42,523 nucleotides of DNA, taken from Firmicutes bacterium UBA4996 (GTDB lineage Bacteria; Bacillota; Limnochordia; Darwinibacteriales; Darwinibacteriaceae). The stretch is from positions 11,006 through 53,528 of the forward strand of contig DGYW01000027.1 in the NCBI GenBank assembly GCA_002396805.1. The letters are read 5' to 3'. The notes under the pieces were generated by a model that saw only the letters and a program-made list of their open reading frames with translations, made no database searches and was not told the origin of the DNA. Shown piece after piece: positions 1-7,848 of the stretch. The number at the start of each line of letters is the position of its first letter. The stretch's first letter is position 1. The position numbers were made by a program, and so were the translations under genes.

Positions 1-30
1 AACCCTTACGGGTTTTAACCCTTGCGGGTT
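1..30. repeat. Two adjacent short palindromic repeats
   Basis: Two nearly identical 14-base palindromes lie in tandem, AACCCTTACGGGTT at 1-14 and AACCCTTGCGGGTT at 17-30, separated by TT. Each can fold as a 5-bp hairpin with a 4-base loop. No T-tract follows, so this is not a clear intrinsic terminator. They may mark the 3' end of a gene lying left of the window. No further copies were seen in the window. Confidence 0.6.
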
Positions 31-42
31 GAGGAAATACTA

Positions 43-87
43 TTGACAGAGTAGGGTTTACCTGATAAGCTAGTTGTGAAGTACAAT
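43..87 (+). promoter_or_regulatory. Candidate promoter of the pyr operon
   Basis: A perfect -35 hexamer TTGACA lies at 43-48, with only a weak -10 (TAAGCT, 66-71) at 17 bp. A better -10, TACAAT (82-87), has TTTACC (57-62) as its -35 at a long 19-bp spacing. Initiation from the second would start transcripts almost exactly at the PyrR-binding hairpin. Which pair is used cannot be decided from sequence. Confidence 0.5.
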
Positions 88-92
88 TAAAA

Positions 93-207
93 ATAGACCT
101 TTAAGCCAATCCAGAGAGGTTGGGAAGGACGCCTACACAAAAGATGCATTTTTTGTGCCGTTTTTGACGCGTACAGGGGCTTCTACCAACCGGTAGAAGC
201 CTTTTTT
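93..207 (+). promoter_or_regulatory. PyrR-responsive transcription attenuator
   Basis: The leader contains the characteristic PyrR-binding hairpin. CCAATCC (106-112) pairs with GGTTGG (118-123) around the loop AGAGA (113-117) with one bulged T, followed by GGAAGG. This matches the conserved CCAGAGAGG core of Bacillus PyrR anti-antiterminators. Downstream is an intrinsic terminator: GGCTTCTACC (178-187), loop AACC, GGTAGAAGCC (192-201), then a T run (202-207). In the known mechanism UMP-bound PyrR stabilises the anti-antiterminator and transcription stops before pyrB. pyrR itself is not in the window and may lie to the left. Confidence 0.9.
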
Positions 208-245
208 GGATCTTAATGTAGGTCAAGGTCTGACAAGGAGGAAGC

Positions 246-1148
246 ATGTTGAATTCCCTAGTCAGCAGTAAAGATTTAAGTCGTCACACTATTGAGTGGT
301 TATTGCAGAATGCCCAGTCGTTTATAGACTATGGACCATCCGCTCACCGTCACGGAACAGTCATTAACCTTTTCTTCGAGTCTAGCACCCGAACGAGCCT
401 CTCATTTCAAATGGCCGCGGAGCACTTAGGATTAAAAATCCTCAACTTTGACATCTCCCATTCTAGTGTTAATAAGGGCGAATCACTCCAAGACACCCTG
501 CAAACCATTGATGCTTTAGGAGTAGATTTGGCCGTTGTTCGTCATCAAGCAGACTGGCCCGCACTTATTGAAGGTGTCCCCTTACAAATGGGCCTGGTTA
601 ATGCTGGTTCCGGTACTTTTGAGCATCCTACGCAAGCTTTACTTGACGCTCTTACTATGCGACAACATTTTGGGCGCCTCCGGGACTTGAAGGTAACCAT
701 TGTGGGAGATGTAAATCACAGTAGGGTGGCTCGTTCTAATCTTGACCTCTTGACCACATTAGGTGCAATAGTGCGGTTTGCAGGACCAGATGCATTTCGA
801 GCTCCAGATTTACGCGAAACACCGTGGCTCGATTTAGATGAGGCTATTAGGGATACGGATGTTATTATGATGCTTAGGGTTCAACATGAACGGCACGCCC
901 ATAATTATGACGTGGGCACCTATCACGAACAATTTGGCTTAACAGAGCAACGGCTACAGCTGTTATCGAAAGACGCTGTAATTCTGCACCCGGGTCCAGT
1001 CAATCGCGGTGTGGAAATTTGCTCTGCGGCCATGGAAGATTCCCGTTGTCGGATTTTGCAGCAAGTCAGTAATGGTGTCGCGGTGCGCATGGCTGTATTA
1101 GATTGGTGTATGCAAGGAGGTCGCCGTGGGAAACTGGTATCTGCCTAA
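246..1148 (+). CDS. pyrB: Aspartate carbamoyltransferase catalytic subunit
   Basis: Catalyses carbamoyl phosphate plus L-aspartate to N-carbamoyl-aspartate, the committed step of pyrimidine synthesis, in the cytoplasm. The 300-residue length is normal. The carbamoyl-phosphate loop SSTRT is at residues 46-50, HPTQ at 127-130, and the aspartate-side motif HPGPVNRGVEI lies near residue 250. ATG at 246 follows the SD AAGGAGGA. It is the first gene of the operon behind the PyrR attenuator, and its 3' end overlaps pyrC by 23 bp, suggesting translational coupling. No regulatory pyrI subunit is present, as in Bacillus. Confidence 0.97.
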   Translation: MLNSLVSSKDLSRHTIEWLLQNAQSFIDYGPSAHRHGTVINLFFESSTRTSLSFQMAAEHLGLKILNFDISHSSVNKGESLQDTLQTIDALGVDLAVVRHQADWPALIEGVPLQMGLVNAGSGTFEHPTQALLDALTMRQHFGRLRDLKVTIVGDVNHSRVARSNLDLLTTLGAIVRFAGPDAFRAPDLRETPWLDLDEAIRDTDVIMMLRVQHERHAHNYDVGTYHEQFGLTEQRLQLLSKDAVILHPGPVNRGVEICSAAMEDSRCRILQQVSNGVAVRMAVLDWCMQGGRRGKLVSA

Positions 1149-2382
1149 TGGTCTAGTCTATCGTGAAGGTTATTTAAAGCCTGAAAGCGTTTTAATCTTG
1201 GATGGAAATGTTGTGGCTTTTGGTAACAAGGCCGATGAATTAAGAAGTGACTTTGTAGGGGAAATCAAGGATTTCGATGCGAAAAACACGATAGTTAGCA
1301 GGGGCTTCGTTGATCTTCATGCCCATTTACGGGAGCCAGGTTTTGAGACGAAAGAAACGATTCTCACGGGCACTCAAGCGGCTGCAATGGGTGGTTTTAC
1401 CAATATTTGTGCCATGCCGAACACGAATCCACCTTTGGATACGGTGGAGCGGTTGATCAATCTGCACAAGCGTATATCGCAAACTGCCCAAGTTAGGGTG
1501 CATCCTATAGCCACTTTGACCATGGGACGCCTAGGTCAGAGTACAGTTAATTACAAAGAATTCACGGAAAAAGGTATTCTGCTTTTTTCTGACGATGGCG
1601 ATTCCTTAGAACAACATATTGCTGAAAAAGTTTTCCGAGAGGTCCAGAAGGTTGGTGGACTACTAATCAACCATTTGGAGGACAAATCTCTCATCCGGGA
1701 AGGCTTTTTTTATGAGCAAATTCCGCCAGAATCTGAATACTTAATGCTCAAACGAGATCTCAAACTGGTCCGAGAGACTGGATGTCGTTATCACGCGGCT
1801 CACCTAAGCTGTGCTGAAGCTGTGGAATTAATCGCACAAGCAAAAGCCCAAGGCCTACCAGTTACCGCTGAAGTGACACCCCATCATCTTACTTTAACTT
1901 ATGCGGATATTAGGGAACCAAAAGGTCACTTTCAAATGAAACCACCTTTACGTACTGAACGGGATCGGGAGGCGTTGGTGGACGGATTGCGGACTGGGGT
2001 AATCGATTGCGTGGCCACTGATCATGCTCCACATGGTCGAGAAAAGGAGCAAGGCCTTTATGAAGGTTCTCCCTTTGGAGTAACCGGTTTAGAAACAGCC
2101 TTTTCAGTTTTATACACCAACCTCGTTCTAACCAAACAGTTAAGCTTAGAACACCTTTTGACAAGCCTAACCAGTGCTCCGGCACAATTGTTAGGAGTAA
2201 CCTCGGAATTGACCTTAGGTGCCGAAGCGGATCTGGTGGTCTTGGACTTGAATCGTACCAAAACTGTGGGAGCGGGGGGCTTTAAGAGTAAGGGAACTAA
2301 TTCCCCCTATACTGGTCAGGTTTTGCATGGTTGGCCTGTGTTAACTCTGGTAGATGGGGAGGAGTGTTATTCATGCAAGTGA
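1126..2382 (+). CDS. pyrC: Dihydroorotase
   Basis: Zinc amidohydrolase cyclising N-carbamoyl-aspartate to dihydroorotate. The 418-residue size fits class I dihydroorotases. Metal ligands are visible in DLHAHLREPG (His65, His67) and in TDHAPH (Asp299 region), and the substrate motif MPNTNPP lies near residue 97. It starts with GTG behind AAGGAGG (1114-1120), inside the end of pyrB. Its own end overlaps pyrK by 10 bp. In Bacillus operons carA and carB follow pyrC; here pyrK follows directly. Confidence 0.96.
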   Translation: MGNWYLPNGLVYREGYLKPESVLILDGNVVAFGNKADELRSDFVGEIKDFDAKNTIVSRGFVDLHAHLREPGFETKETILTGTQAAAMGGFTNICAMPNTNPPLDTVERLINLHKRISQTAQVRVHPIATLTMGRLGQSTVNYKEFTEKGILLFSDDGDSLEQHIAEKVFREVQKVGGLLINHLEDKSLIREGFFYEQIPPESEYLMLKRDLKLVRETGCRYHAAHLSCAEAVELIAQAKAQGLPVTAEVTPHHLTLTYADIREPKGHFQMKPPLRTERDREALVDGLRTGVIDCVATDHAPHGREKEQGLYEGSPFGVTGLETAFSVLYTNLVLTKQLSLEHLLTSLTSAPAQLLGVTSELTLGAEADLVVLDLNRTKTVGAGGFKSKGTNSPYTGQVLHGWPVLTLVDGEECYSCK

Positions 2383-3119
2383 AGGAAAATAGACAGCTAT
2401 CTAAAGACATTTACGCTCTCAAGGTAATTGGTGAATTTCCCTATAATGAGGTACAAGCGGGGCAGTTTGTGGACATTAAAATTGGGACGGGCTTGGAACA
2501 TCCACTCCGCCGTCCTTTGAGTATTGCCTGCTGTGACACTCTAAAGGAAGAGCTTACCTTAATCTATCGAGTGGTTGGTGCAGGTACTGCTTGGCTTAGT
2601 CAAAGAATCGCTGGTGACTTTGTAGATGTCCTAGGCCCCTTAGGTACAGGGTTCCCCTTACCTGAACCTCAATCGAGTGTGCTAGTAGTGGGTGGTGGCG
2701 TCGGTATACCTCCCCTTTACCAACTGGTTCGGGAATTTGATTCCTCTATTCAACCCCATATTATCTTGGGCTTTCGGGACAAATTCGATTGTTTTTGGAT
2801 TGAGAAGTTTGCAGAATATGGTCGAGTTACGGTATGTACGGAAGATGGTTCCAAGGGTCTTAAGGGTTTTGTCACTACGGCATTGGGCTCAGAAAATGAG
2901 TGGGATTACCTTTACTCCTGTGGACCTAAGCCTATGTTAAGGGCCCTCAAAGGGCATTTCGAAGGTACTAATATCCAAGGTTATGTTTCTTTAGAGGAAC
3001 GGATGGCCTGTGGAATCGGTGCTTGTGCTGGTTGCACCTGCCTTACTAGTGATGGAAAAGGCACTAAGCGGGTGTGCAAGGATGGCCCGGTTTTCCTTTG
3101 GGAGGAGGTAGCCCTATGA
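2373..3119 (+). CDS. pyrK: Dihydroorotate dehydrogenase electron-transfer subunit
   Basis: FAD and [2Fe-2S] subunit that passes electrons from PyrD to NAD+ in the class 1B heterotetramer. It has 248 residues from ATG 2373, chosen over a more upstream in-frame start because GGGGAGGAG lies just before it and it begins in the pyrC stop region. The flavin motif RRPLSI and a glycine-rich NAD-binding segment (VVGGGVGIPP) are present. The iron-sulfur cysteines Cys213, Cys218, Cys221 and Cys235 fit C-x4-C-x2-C-x13-C. Its stop overlaps the pyrD start (ATGA). Confidence 0.96.
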   Translation: MQVKENRQLSKDIYALKVIGEFPYNEVQAGQFVDIKIGTGLEHPLRRPLSIACCDTLKEELTLIYRVVGAGTAWLSQRIAGDFVDVLGPLGTGFPLPEPQSSVLVVGGGVGIPPLYQLVREFDSSIQPHIILGFRDKFDCFWIEKFAEYGRVTVCTEDGSKGLKGFVTTALGSENEWDYLYSCGPKPMLRALKGHFEGTNIQGYVSLEERMACGIGACAGCTCLTSDGKGTKRVCKDGPVFLWEEVAL

Positions 3120-4027
3120 GTGTGGATTTATCGGTGAATATTGCTGCCTTAACACTAAAGAACCCGGTAATGCCAGCATCAGGTTGCTTTGGCTTTGGTC
3201 GTGAATATAGCGAGTATTACTCCCTAGATATGTTAGGAGCTGTGGTGGTTAAGGCCACCACGTTACATCCCCGTTTAGGAAACCCCACACCTCGGGTAAC
3301 TGAAGTAACAGGTGGTATGCTAAATGCCATTGGGCTCGCCAATCCAGGTTTAGATCGAGTTCTGGAAGAGGAACTACCTTGGTTAGCAAAGCGAAACGTG
3401 CCCATTGTCGTGAATGTGGCGGGCGACACAGTTGAAGATTATTGCCTTGTGGTCGACCAGATTTGTCAATCGGGATTAGCTCACGCTATTGAGCTCAATG
3501 TATCTTGTCCCAATGTGGAGCGTGGCGGTTTGGCTTTCGGAGTTGATCCGCCTGTTTTGAGGAATCTTGTAGAGGCGGTCCGCCCTTATTGCACCTTGCC
3601 TCTAATCGTGAAATTGTCACCGAATGTGAGCCGTATTCAGGATGTGGCCATGGCCGCGGCTGAAGGAGGAGCAGATGCCCTTAGTCTCATTAACACTTTA
3701 ATTGGTATGCAAATTGATCTGAACACACGTCGTCCAGTCTTAGCAAATCGTACTGGTGGTCTTTCGGGAGCGGCTGTCAAGCCGGTGGCTGTGCGGATGG
3801 TTTATGAGGTAGCTAAAACAGTGGACTTGCCCTTAATCGGAATGGGTGGCATTTCAACTGGAAAAGACGCCTTAGAGTTCATAATGGCTGGGGCATTTGC
3901 GGTGGCGGTCGGAACTGCGAACTTTACGGATCCTTATGCTTGTCCTAGGATCATAAGGGAGCTAACGGAATTAATGGAAGCAGAGGGGATTAAAAATCTT
4001 GAGGAAATTCGGGGGTGTGCCTTATGA
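3116..4027 (+). CDS. pyrD: Dihydroorotate dehydrogenase, class 1B catalytic subunit
   Basis: FMN enzyme oxidising dihydroorotate to orotate; it works with PyrK and uses NAD+. The protein has 303 residues from ATG 3116, which follows GGAGGAGG and overlaps the pyrK stop as ATGA. The catalytic cysteine of class 1 enzymes is Cys131 in NVSCPN. Glycine-rich phosphate-binding segments (GMGGIS, VGTANF) for FMN are near the C-terminus. Cytosolic, with no membrane extension as expected for class 1B. Translationally coupled to pyrK and pyrF. Confidence 0.97.
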   Translation: MSVDLSVNIAALTLKNPVMPASGCFGFGREYSEYYSLDMLGAVVVKATTLHPRLGNPTPRVTEVTGGMLNAIGLANPGLDRVLEEELPWLAKRNVPIVVNVAGDTVEDYCLVVDQICQSGLAHAIELNVSCPNVERGGLAFGVDPPVLRNLVEAVRPYCTLPLIVKLSPNVSRIQDVAMAAAEGGADALSLINTLIGMQIDLNTRRPVLANRTGGLSGAAVKPVAVRMVYEVAKTVDLPLIGMGGISTGKDALEFIMAGAFAVAVGTANFTDPYACPRIIRELTELMEAEGIKNLEEIRGCAL

Positions 4028-4719
4028 GTAATGCGGAAAGAATTATTGTGGCCCTAGATTTAGGGAGCGAGGAAGAAGTGTTAACGGCCCTAACGAAATT
4101 ACCCGATGTGGAGTTTGTGAAAGTAGGTATGGAGCTTTTCTATAGCGCTGGCCCCAACCTAATCCATTTGTTGAAAGACCGGGGTTTAAAGGTGTTTTTG
4201 GATCTAAAAGTCCACGATATTCCGAACACAGCATCTGGTGCTATGCGTAGCTTGAGCAAATTGGGTTGTGACTTACTTAATCTCCATTGTGCCGGTGGCT
4301 TAGAAATGATGAAACGGTCTCAAGAAGCGGTGGTAGGCCATACTAAACTAATTGGGGTTACCCAGTTAACTTCTACAAATCAACAGATGCTCAACGAGCA
4401 ACTGGGTATTCCCGGAACGGTGGAAGCTAGTGTACTGAGCTATGCACAACTGGCAAGACAAGCGGGTTTAGCTGGAGTGGTTTGTTCACCACTAGAAGTT
4501 CAAGCTGTAAAGGCAGTTTGCGGTTCCGAGTTCTTGGCTGTCACTCCTGGTGTTCGTCCTCTGGGGGCTAATAGGCAGGATCAGAAACGAACAATGACTC
4601 CACGGGAAGCCCTCGAAGCGGGCAGTGACTACTTGGTCATTGGCCGTCCAATTCTAGCGGATTCTGATCCTCACGGTGCTTTTTGCAGAATTCTTGAAGA
4701 AATTGAGGTGGAAGCGTGA
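4024..4719 (+). CDS. pyrF: Orotidine 5'-phosphate decarboxylase
   Basis: Converts OMP to UMP, the last step of the pathway. 231 residues, starting at ATG 4024 in an ATGA overlap with the pyrD stop. The catalytic charge network is in DLKVHDIPN (Asp60, Lys62, Asp65), and the phosphate-binding segment GVRP lies near residue 180. The C-terminal segment YLVIGRPI is typical of the family. It is followed by pyrE through a GTGA overlap, so all six pyr genes are tightly coupled. Confidence 0.97.
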   Translation: MSNAERIIVALDLGSEEEVLTALTKLPDVEFVKVGMELFYSAGPNLIHLLKDRGLKVFLDLKVHDIPNTASGAMRSLSKLGCDLLNLHCAGGLEMMKRSQEAVVGHTKLIGVTQLTSTNQQMLNEQLGIPGTVEASVLSYAQLARQAGLAGVVCSPLEVQAVKAVCGSEFLAVTPGVRPLGANRQDQKRTMTPREALEAGSDYLVIGRPILADSDPHGAFCRILEEIEVEA

Positions 4720-5285
4720 CCAACCTAAAGATTATTACGGTATTTCAAAAACTAGGGGTATTGCAAAAGGGGCATTTTCAACTTACCTCTGGTCTACACT
4801 CGCCAGAATACATGCAATGTGCCAAGCTTTTTGAGTATCCTAAAAAGGCCTCGCAAGTGCTTCAAGAATTGTTACCGAGATTACCTCAAGACATCGAAAC
4901 AATCATCGCCCCCGCCATTGGTGGAATAACGGTGGGCTATGAAATGGCTAGACTACTTGGTTGTCGTTTTGTCTTTGCGGAACGGCAAGAGGGGCAAATG
5001 ACCTTCAGGAGGGGTTTCGCCCTATCTCCTGGTGAGCGAGTTCTAGCTGTGGAGGACGTAATTACTACCGGTGGTTCTGTCCGAGAGGTAATAGACTTGG
5101 CAAAAGAAGCTCAGGCACAAGTACTGGGCGTAGCCTCTGTAGTAGATCGAAGCCAAGGGAAAGCTAACTTTGGGGTCCCCTTTGTTTCCTTAATCACCAT
5201 GGAGATTAAGACCTATGAACCAGACCACTGCCCCCTATGTGCTAAGCAGGTTCCCCTTAATCGTCCCGGTAGTAGGCAGGGATAG
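4716..5285 (+). CDS. pyrE: Orotate phosphoribosyltransferase
   Basis: Transfers phosphoribose from PRPP to orotate, giving OMP. 189 residues, GTG start overlapping the pyrF stop by 4 bp. The PRPP-binding loop VEDVITTGGSV is at residues 112-122. A C-terminal CPLC pair resembles the cysteine-containing tail of one OPRT subgroup. This is the last pathway gene; the oxidoreductase at 5348 follows after 62 bp and may be co-transcribed because no terminator separates them. Confidence 0.96.
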   Translation: MTNLKIITVFQKLGVLQKGHFQLTSGLHSPEYMQCAKLFEYPKKASQVLQELLPRLPQDIETIIAPAIGGITVGYEMARLLGCRFVFAERQEGQMTFRRGFALSPGERVLAVEDVITTGGSVREVIDLAKEAQAQVLGVASVVDRSQGKANFGVPFVSLITMEIKTYEPDHCPLCAKQVPLNRPGSRQG

Positions 5286-5291
5286 GGCTCG

Positions 5292-5337
5292 TAATTGAGA
5301 ATTATCACTAGTAGGACCGGATCATGGTCCTCAATTA
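5292..5337 (+). promoter_or_regulatory. Nested inverted repeat between pyrE and the flavin reductase gene
   Basis: TAATTGAG (5292-5299) is perfectly complementary to CTCAATTA (5330-5337), and inside it GGACC (5314-5318) pairs with GGTCC (5326-5330). The arms share base 5330, so the two stems are largely alternative or stacked. No T-tract follows, so it is not an ordinary terminator. It ends just before the AAGGGGG ribosome-binding site of the next gene and could influence its translation or mRNA processing. Confidence 0.45.
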
Positions 5338-5347
5338 ACCTAAGGGG

Positions 5348-6352
5348 GTGTTGGAGATTTTTACTCCATATAAACTCAAAAGTGTCACTATTCCTAACCG
5401 GATTGTTATGCCTGCCATGTGCCAGTATTCCGCCACGGACGATGGGCATGCCACCAATTGGCATTTGATGCATTATGGTAGTCGTGCAGTTGGTGGTGTT
5501 GGTTTAATCATAGTGGAAGCCACCGCAGTGGAAGCGAGAGGTAGGTTAAGTGGTCACGATTTAGGTATCTGGGATGACTCTCATATAGAAGGGCTTAAGG
5601 GAATTGTGAACTGGTGTCACGAGCACGGTGCCACCACTGGTATTCAAATTGCCCATGGGGGACGTAAAGCGTGGGGAGATGAATTGGTTGCCCCTTCAGC
5701 GTTGGCTTTTCCCGACAAGTCCACTCCCCATGCTTTGAGTATTCAGGAAATAGAAGAAGTGATTGGGCATTGGAAAGATGGTGCCCGTCGGGCTAGGGAG
5801 GCAGGCTTTGATCTCTTGCAGATTCATGCTGCTCACGGGTATTTAATCCATGAGTTTCTTTCGCCGTTAAGCAATCACCGCACCGATCAGTATGGTGGTT
5901 CCTTTGAGAACCGCATCCGGTTGCTGTTGGGTATTGTGGATGCGGTGAAAACAGAGTGGCCAGAAGATAAACCTTTATCTGTACGCTTATCAGCGGTTGA
6001 TTACTTATTCGGTGGTTTAACCATCGAGGATACGGTGGCTATCGGTAAGGTTTTGAAAGAACTGGGTGTGGATCTACTTGATATTAGCTCCGGTGGATTA
6101 CTTCCTGCATCGATAAGTCTAGGTCCCGGTTATCAAGTTCCCTTCGCGGAAGCGGTGAAACGAGAAGTGGATCTTCCGACTATAGCTGTTGGGCTAATTA
6201 CGGAACCAGAAACGGTTCAGGAGATTTTGCTAAATGAACGAGCAGATTTTGTTGCCCTCGGTAGGGAGCTACTCCGTAACCCGTATTGGCTGCTGCAGAA
6301 CATCTCAGACTGTGATATGTGGCCTAGACAGTACAAACGAGCTTGTTCATAA
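5348..6352 (+). CDS. Old Yellow Enzyme-like NADPH dehydrogenase (YqjM/NamA-type)
   Basis: FMN-dependent ene-reductase-like protein, cytosolic, 334 residues. The N-terminus (LEIFTPYKL, then PNRIVMPAMCQYS) and the segment IHAAHGYLIHEFLSPLSNHRTD closely resemble Bacillus YqjM, including the active-site His pair region and the cysteine near residue 26 that tunes FMN. The C-terminal GRELLRNP is also typical. The start is unusual: GTG at 5348 is immediately abutted by the SD-like AAGGGGG, TTG at 5351 is an alternative, and an in-frame TAA at 5336 rules out anything further upstream. The natural substrate cannot be read from sequence. It converges with the glycosylase gene with a 4-bp gap. Confidence 0.9.
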   Translation: MLEIFTPYKLKSVTIPNRIVMPAMCQYSATDDGHATNWHLMHYGSRAVGGVGLIIVEATAVEARGRLSGHDLGIWDDSHIEGLKGIVNWCHEHGATTGIQIAHGGRKAWGDELVAPSALAFPDKSTPHALSIQEIEEVIGHWKDGARRAREAGFDLLQIHAAHGYLIHEFLSPLSNHRTDQYGGSFENRIRLLLGIVDAVKTEWPEDKPLSVRLSAVDYLFGGLTIEDTVAIGKVLKELGVDLLDISSGGLLPASISLGPGYQVPFAEAVKREVDLPTIAVGLITEPETVQEILLNERADFVALGRELLRNPYWLLQNISDCDMWPRQYKRACS

Positions 6353-6356
6353 GCGT

Positions 6357-7013
6357 CTATCTCTTTTTGATTTTTGGTTGAGGATCCGTAAGCTCGGGTT
6401 TGGCACCGCCGGCGATAGCCCACAAGTACAGGCTAGCCACCGTCCCATAGGGGGAATAACGTCTTCGATACTTTTTGAATAACTCTGGCGTAATCTCCCG
6501 GTGGCGATACAGCATCCGCATGCCTCTTTGTATGGCTAGATCCCCGTAACTGACGATATCTGGTCGTTGGAGGGAGAAGATGAGCATCATTTCTGCAGTC
6601 CATGTCCCGATCCCGCGTAGTTTGGTTAATTCGGCGCAGACGTCTTCATCAGACATGTCATGAAGGGTTTGCAGGTTAAGCTGCCCAGAGAGAACCGCTG
6701 CGGTCATTGCTTGGATGTAGATTGCTTTACGCATGGAAATACCGCAAGACTGTAATTCTCCTACTGAAACAGCTCCTAAGGTTTCGGGGGAAAAGGGAAC
6801 GAAGCGTTCTTGCATTCTCTGCCAGATCGTAGCTTGTGCTTTAGAGGAGATCTGTTGCCCCACAATAGAATTTACCAAAGCAGAATAAAGATCGGGATTA
6901 ACTACTCGCTTAATAAGACCAATGCTCTCAATAGCCTGGCCCAGACGATGATCCCGCGCAATTAAATGCTCCTTTTCTTCCTTGCCATATTGGAAGTACT
7001 GTTTCTTCGTCAT
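6357..7013 (-). CDS. HhH-GPD DNA glycosylase, AlkA/3-methyladenine type
   Basis: Base-excision repair glycosylase removing alkylated bases. About 218 residues from the ATG at 7013; an in-frame ATG at 7040 is possible but has no good SD. The helix-hairpin-helix segment LRGIGTWTAEMML is followed by a conserved aspartate in SYGDLAIQRG, the expected catalytic Asp of the HhH-GPD fold. The N-terminal FALVN/SIVGQQIS-type helix (here SALVNSIVGQQISSKA) is present. No C-terminal iron-sulfur cysteine set is visible, which argues against an endonuclease III or MutY assignment. It is an isolated minus-strand gene. Confidence 0.9.
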   Translation of the reverse strand: MTKKQYFQYGKEEKEHLIARDHRLGQAIESIGLIKRVVNPDLYSALVNSIVGQQISSKAQATIWQRMQERFVPFSPETLGAVSVGELQSCGISMRKAIYIQAMTAAVLSGQLNLQTLHDMSDEDVCAELTKLRGIGTWTAEMMLIFSLQRPDIVSYGDLAIQRGMRMLYRHREITPELFKKYRRRYSPYGTVASLYLWAIAGGAKPELTDPQPKIKKR

Positions 7014-7069
7014 ATCAGTTTCAACTCCAATGTATATCATTTCCGGAATGGGGACGCTTAGCGGCGAGA

Positions 7070-7098
7070 TTGAGTTGCTCCCCCAAAAGATGTATACT
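7070..7098 (+). promoter_or_regulatory. Promoter of the nucleotidyltransferase-like gene
   Basis: TTGAGT (7070-7075) and TATACT (7093-7098) are separated by 17 bp, followed about 40 bases later by the start at 7138. Confidence 0.6.
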
Positions 7099-7137
7099 AG
7101 GTGCTAAACATGGGCTGAATTGGGAGGTGAGGTTCAA

Positions 7138-7701
7138 ATGTTAGCTACCCTACGACAGATTGCGGAGCAACTTAATTCTCAACAATTGGTTTGGGCCGTT
7201 GGAGGTTCGATAATGTTAAGCCACTATGGATTAGCCCAAGAACCGAATGATATTGATCTTTTGGTAGACTTGAAAGACATTGCCAAGGCTGACGAAATTC
7301 TTTCTAGTGTGGGGGAGAAGAAAAACCGGGTCACAGTTGGTCAGTATTCGACAAAATATTTCTATGAGTATGTTATCAACGGTTTCGACGTAGACGTCAT
7401 GTCCGGATTGGCGATTAATCATCAAGCTGGTACCCTCTATTACATCTTCGACGAACAATCTATCGCCGGATACAAAGAGATGGGCGGTATTAAGGTTCCT
7501 CTTAATTCATTAGAGGATTGGTACGTTCTTTACCAACTAATTTCGGGAAGGCATGAGAGGGTAGATGCCATCGAAGGCTACCTAGAGTCAAACGGAGTGA
7601 CCCGACCCGATTTATTAATTAGGATGTTAAGGTTGAATTTGCCAGATGATGTTAGAGCCAATGTGTACAGAATGTGGGCAGGTTCCAGCAGGACAACCTA
7701 G
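7138..7701 (+). CDS. Nucleotidyltransferase-superfamily-like protein
   Basis: 187 residues from ATG 7138, which sits behind GGGAGGTGAGG; an upstream in-frame TTG would place the SD inside the gene. The motif VGGS (residues 21-24) followed by NDIDLLVD (Asp38, Asp40) is the G-S...D-x-D signature of the minimal nucleotidyltransferase fold. FDVDV near residue 88 could give the third carboxylate. No HEPN partner or other toxin-antitoxin gene is next to it, so the role (nucleotide transfer, AMPylation or a non-catalytic relative) is open. It has its own promoter. Confidence 0.65.
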   Translation: MLATLRQIAEQLNSQQLVWAVGGSIMLSHYGLAQEPNDIDLLVDLKDIAKADEILSSVGEKKNRVTVGQYSTKYFYEYVINGFDVDVMSGLAINHQAGTLYYIFDEQSIAGYKEMGGIKVPLNSLEDWYVLYQLISGRHERVDAIEGYLESNGVTRPDLLIRMLRLNLPDDVRANVYRMWAGSSRTT

Positions 7702-7730
7702 GCCTTTATAGAATAACCAGAGAGAAGAAA

Positions 7731-7840
7731 CGGGCGGTGAAGCTCGCCTTAGTTTGAACACATAGTTCAAACTCGAACTGCCTTAGTGGCCAATAGCTTC
7801 TACGGATGGTTTATTACCATACGTAGAAGCTGTTTTTTTT
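7731..7840 (+). promoter_or_regulatory. Structured leader with intrinsic terminator before the antiporter gene (candidate attenuator/riboswitch)
   Basis: Three helices can be read. GGCG (7733-7736) pairs with CGCC (7745-7748). AGTTTGAAC (7751-7759) pairs perfectly with GTTCAAACT (7765-7773). AGCTTCTACG pairs with CGTAGAAGCT (about 7795-7831), extended inside by ATGGT/ACCAT and followed by eight T (7833-7840). The last is a textbook terminator that ends 8 bases before the ATG at 7849, so it must be read through for the antiporter to be made from upstream. It may alternatively just terminate the preceding gene. No known riboswitch class was recognised with confidence. Confidence 0.65.
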
Positions 7841-7848
7841 GGAAGGGG

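Noticed and set aside
1..30. Possible CRISPR or REP array from the two short palindromes
   Set aside because: Only two 14-base units 2 bases apart, with no spacers and no further copies.
1910..2261. Two minus-strand open frames inside pyrC
   Set aside because: They are antisense to conserved dihydroorotase sequence, with no ribosome-binding sites and no recognisable protein.
7138..7701. HEPN/MNT toxin-antitoxin pair
   Set aside because: The nucleotidyltransferase-like gene has no HEPN or other small partner on either side; the neighbours are a DNA glycosylase and an antiporter.
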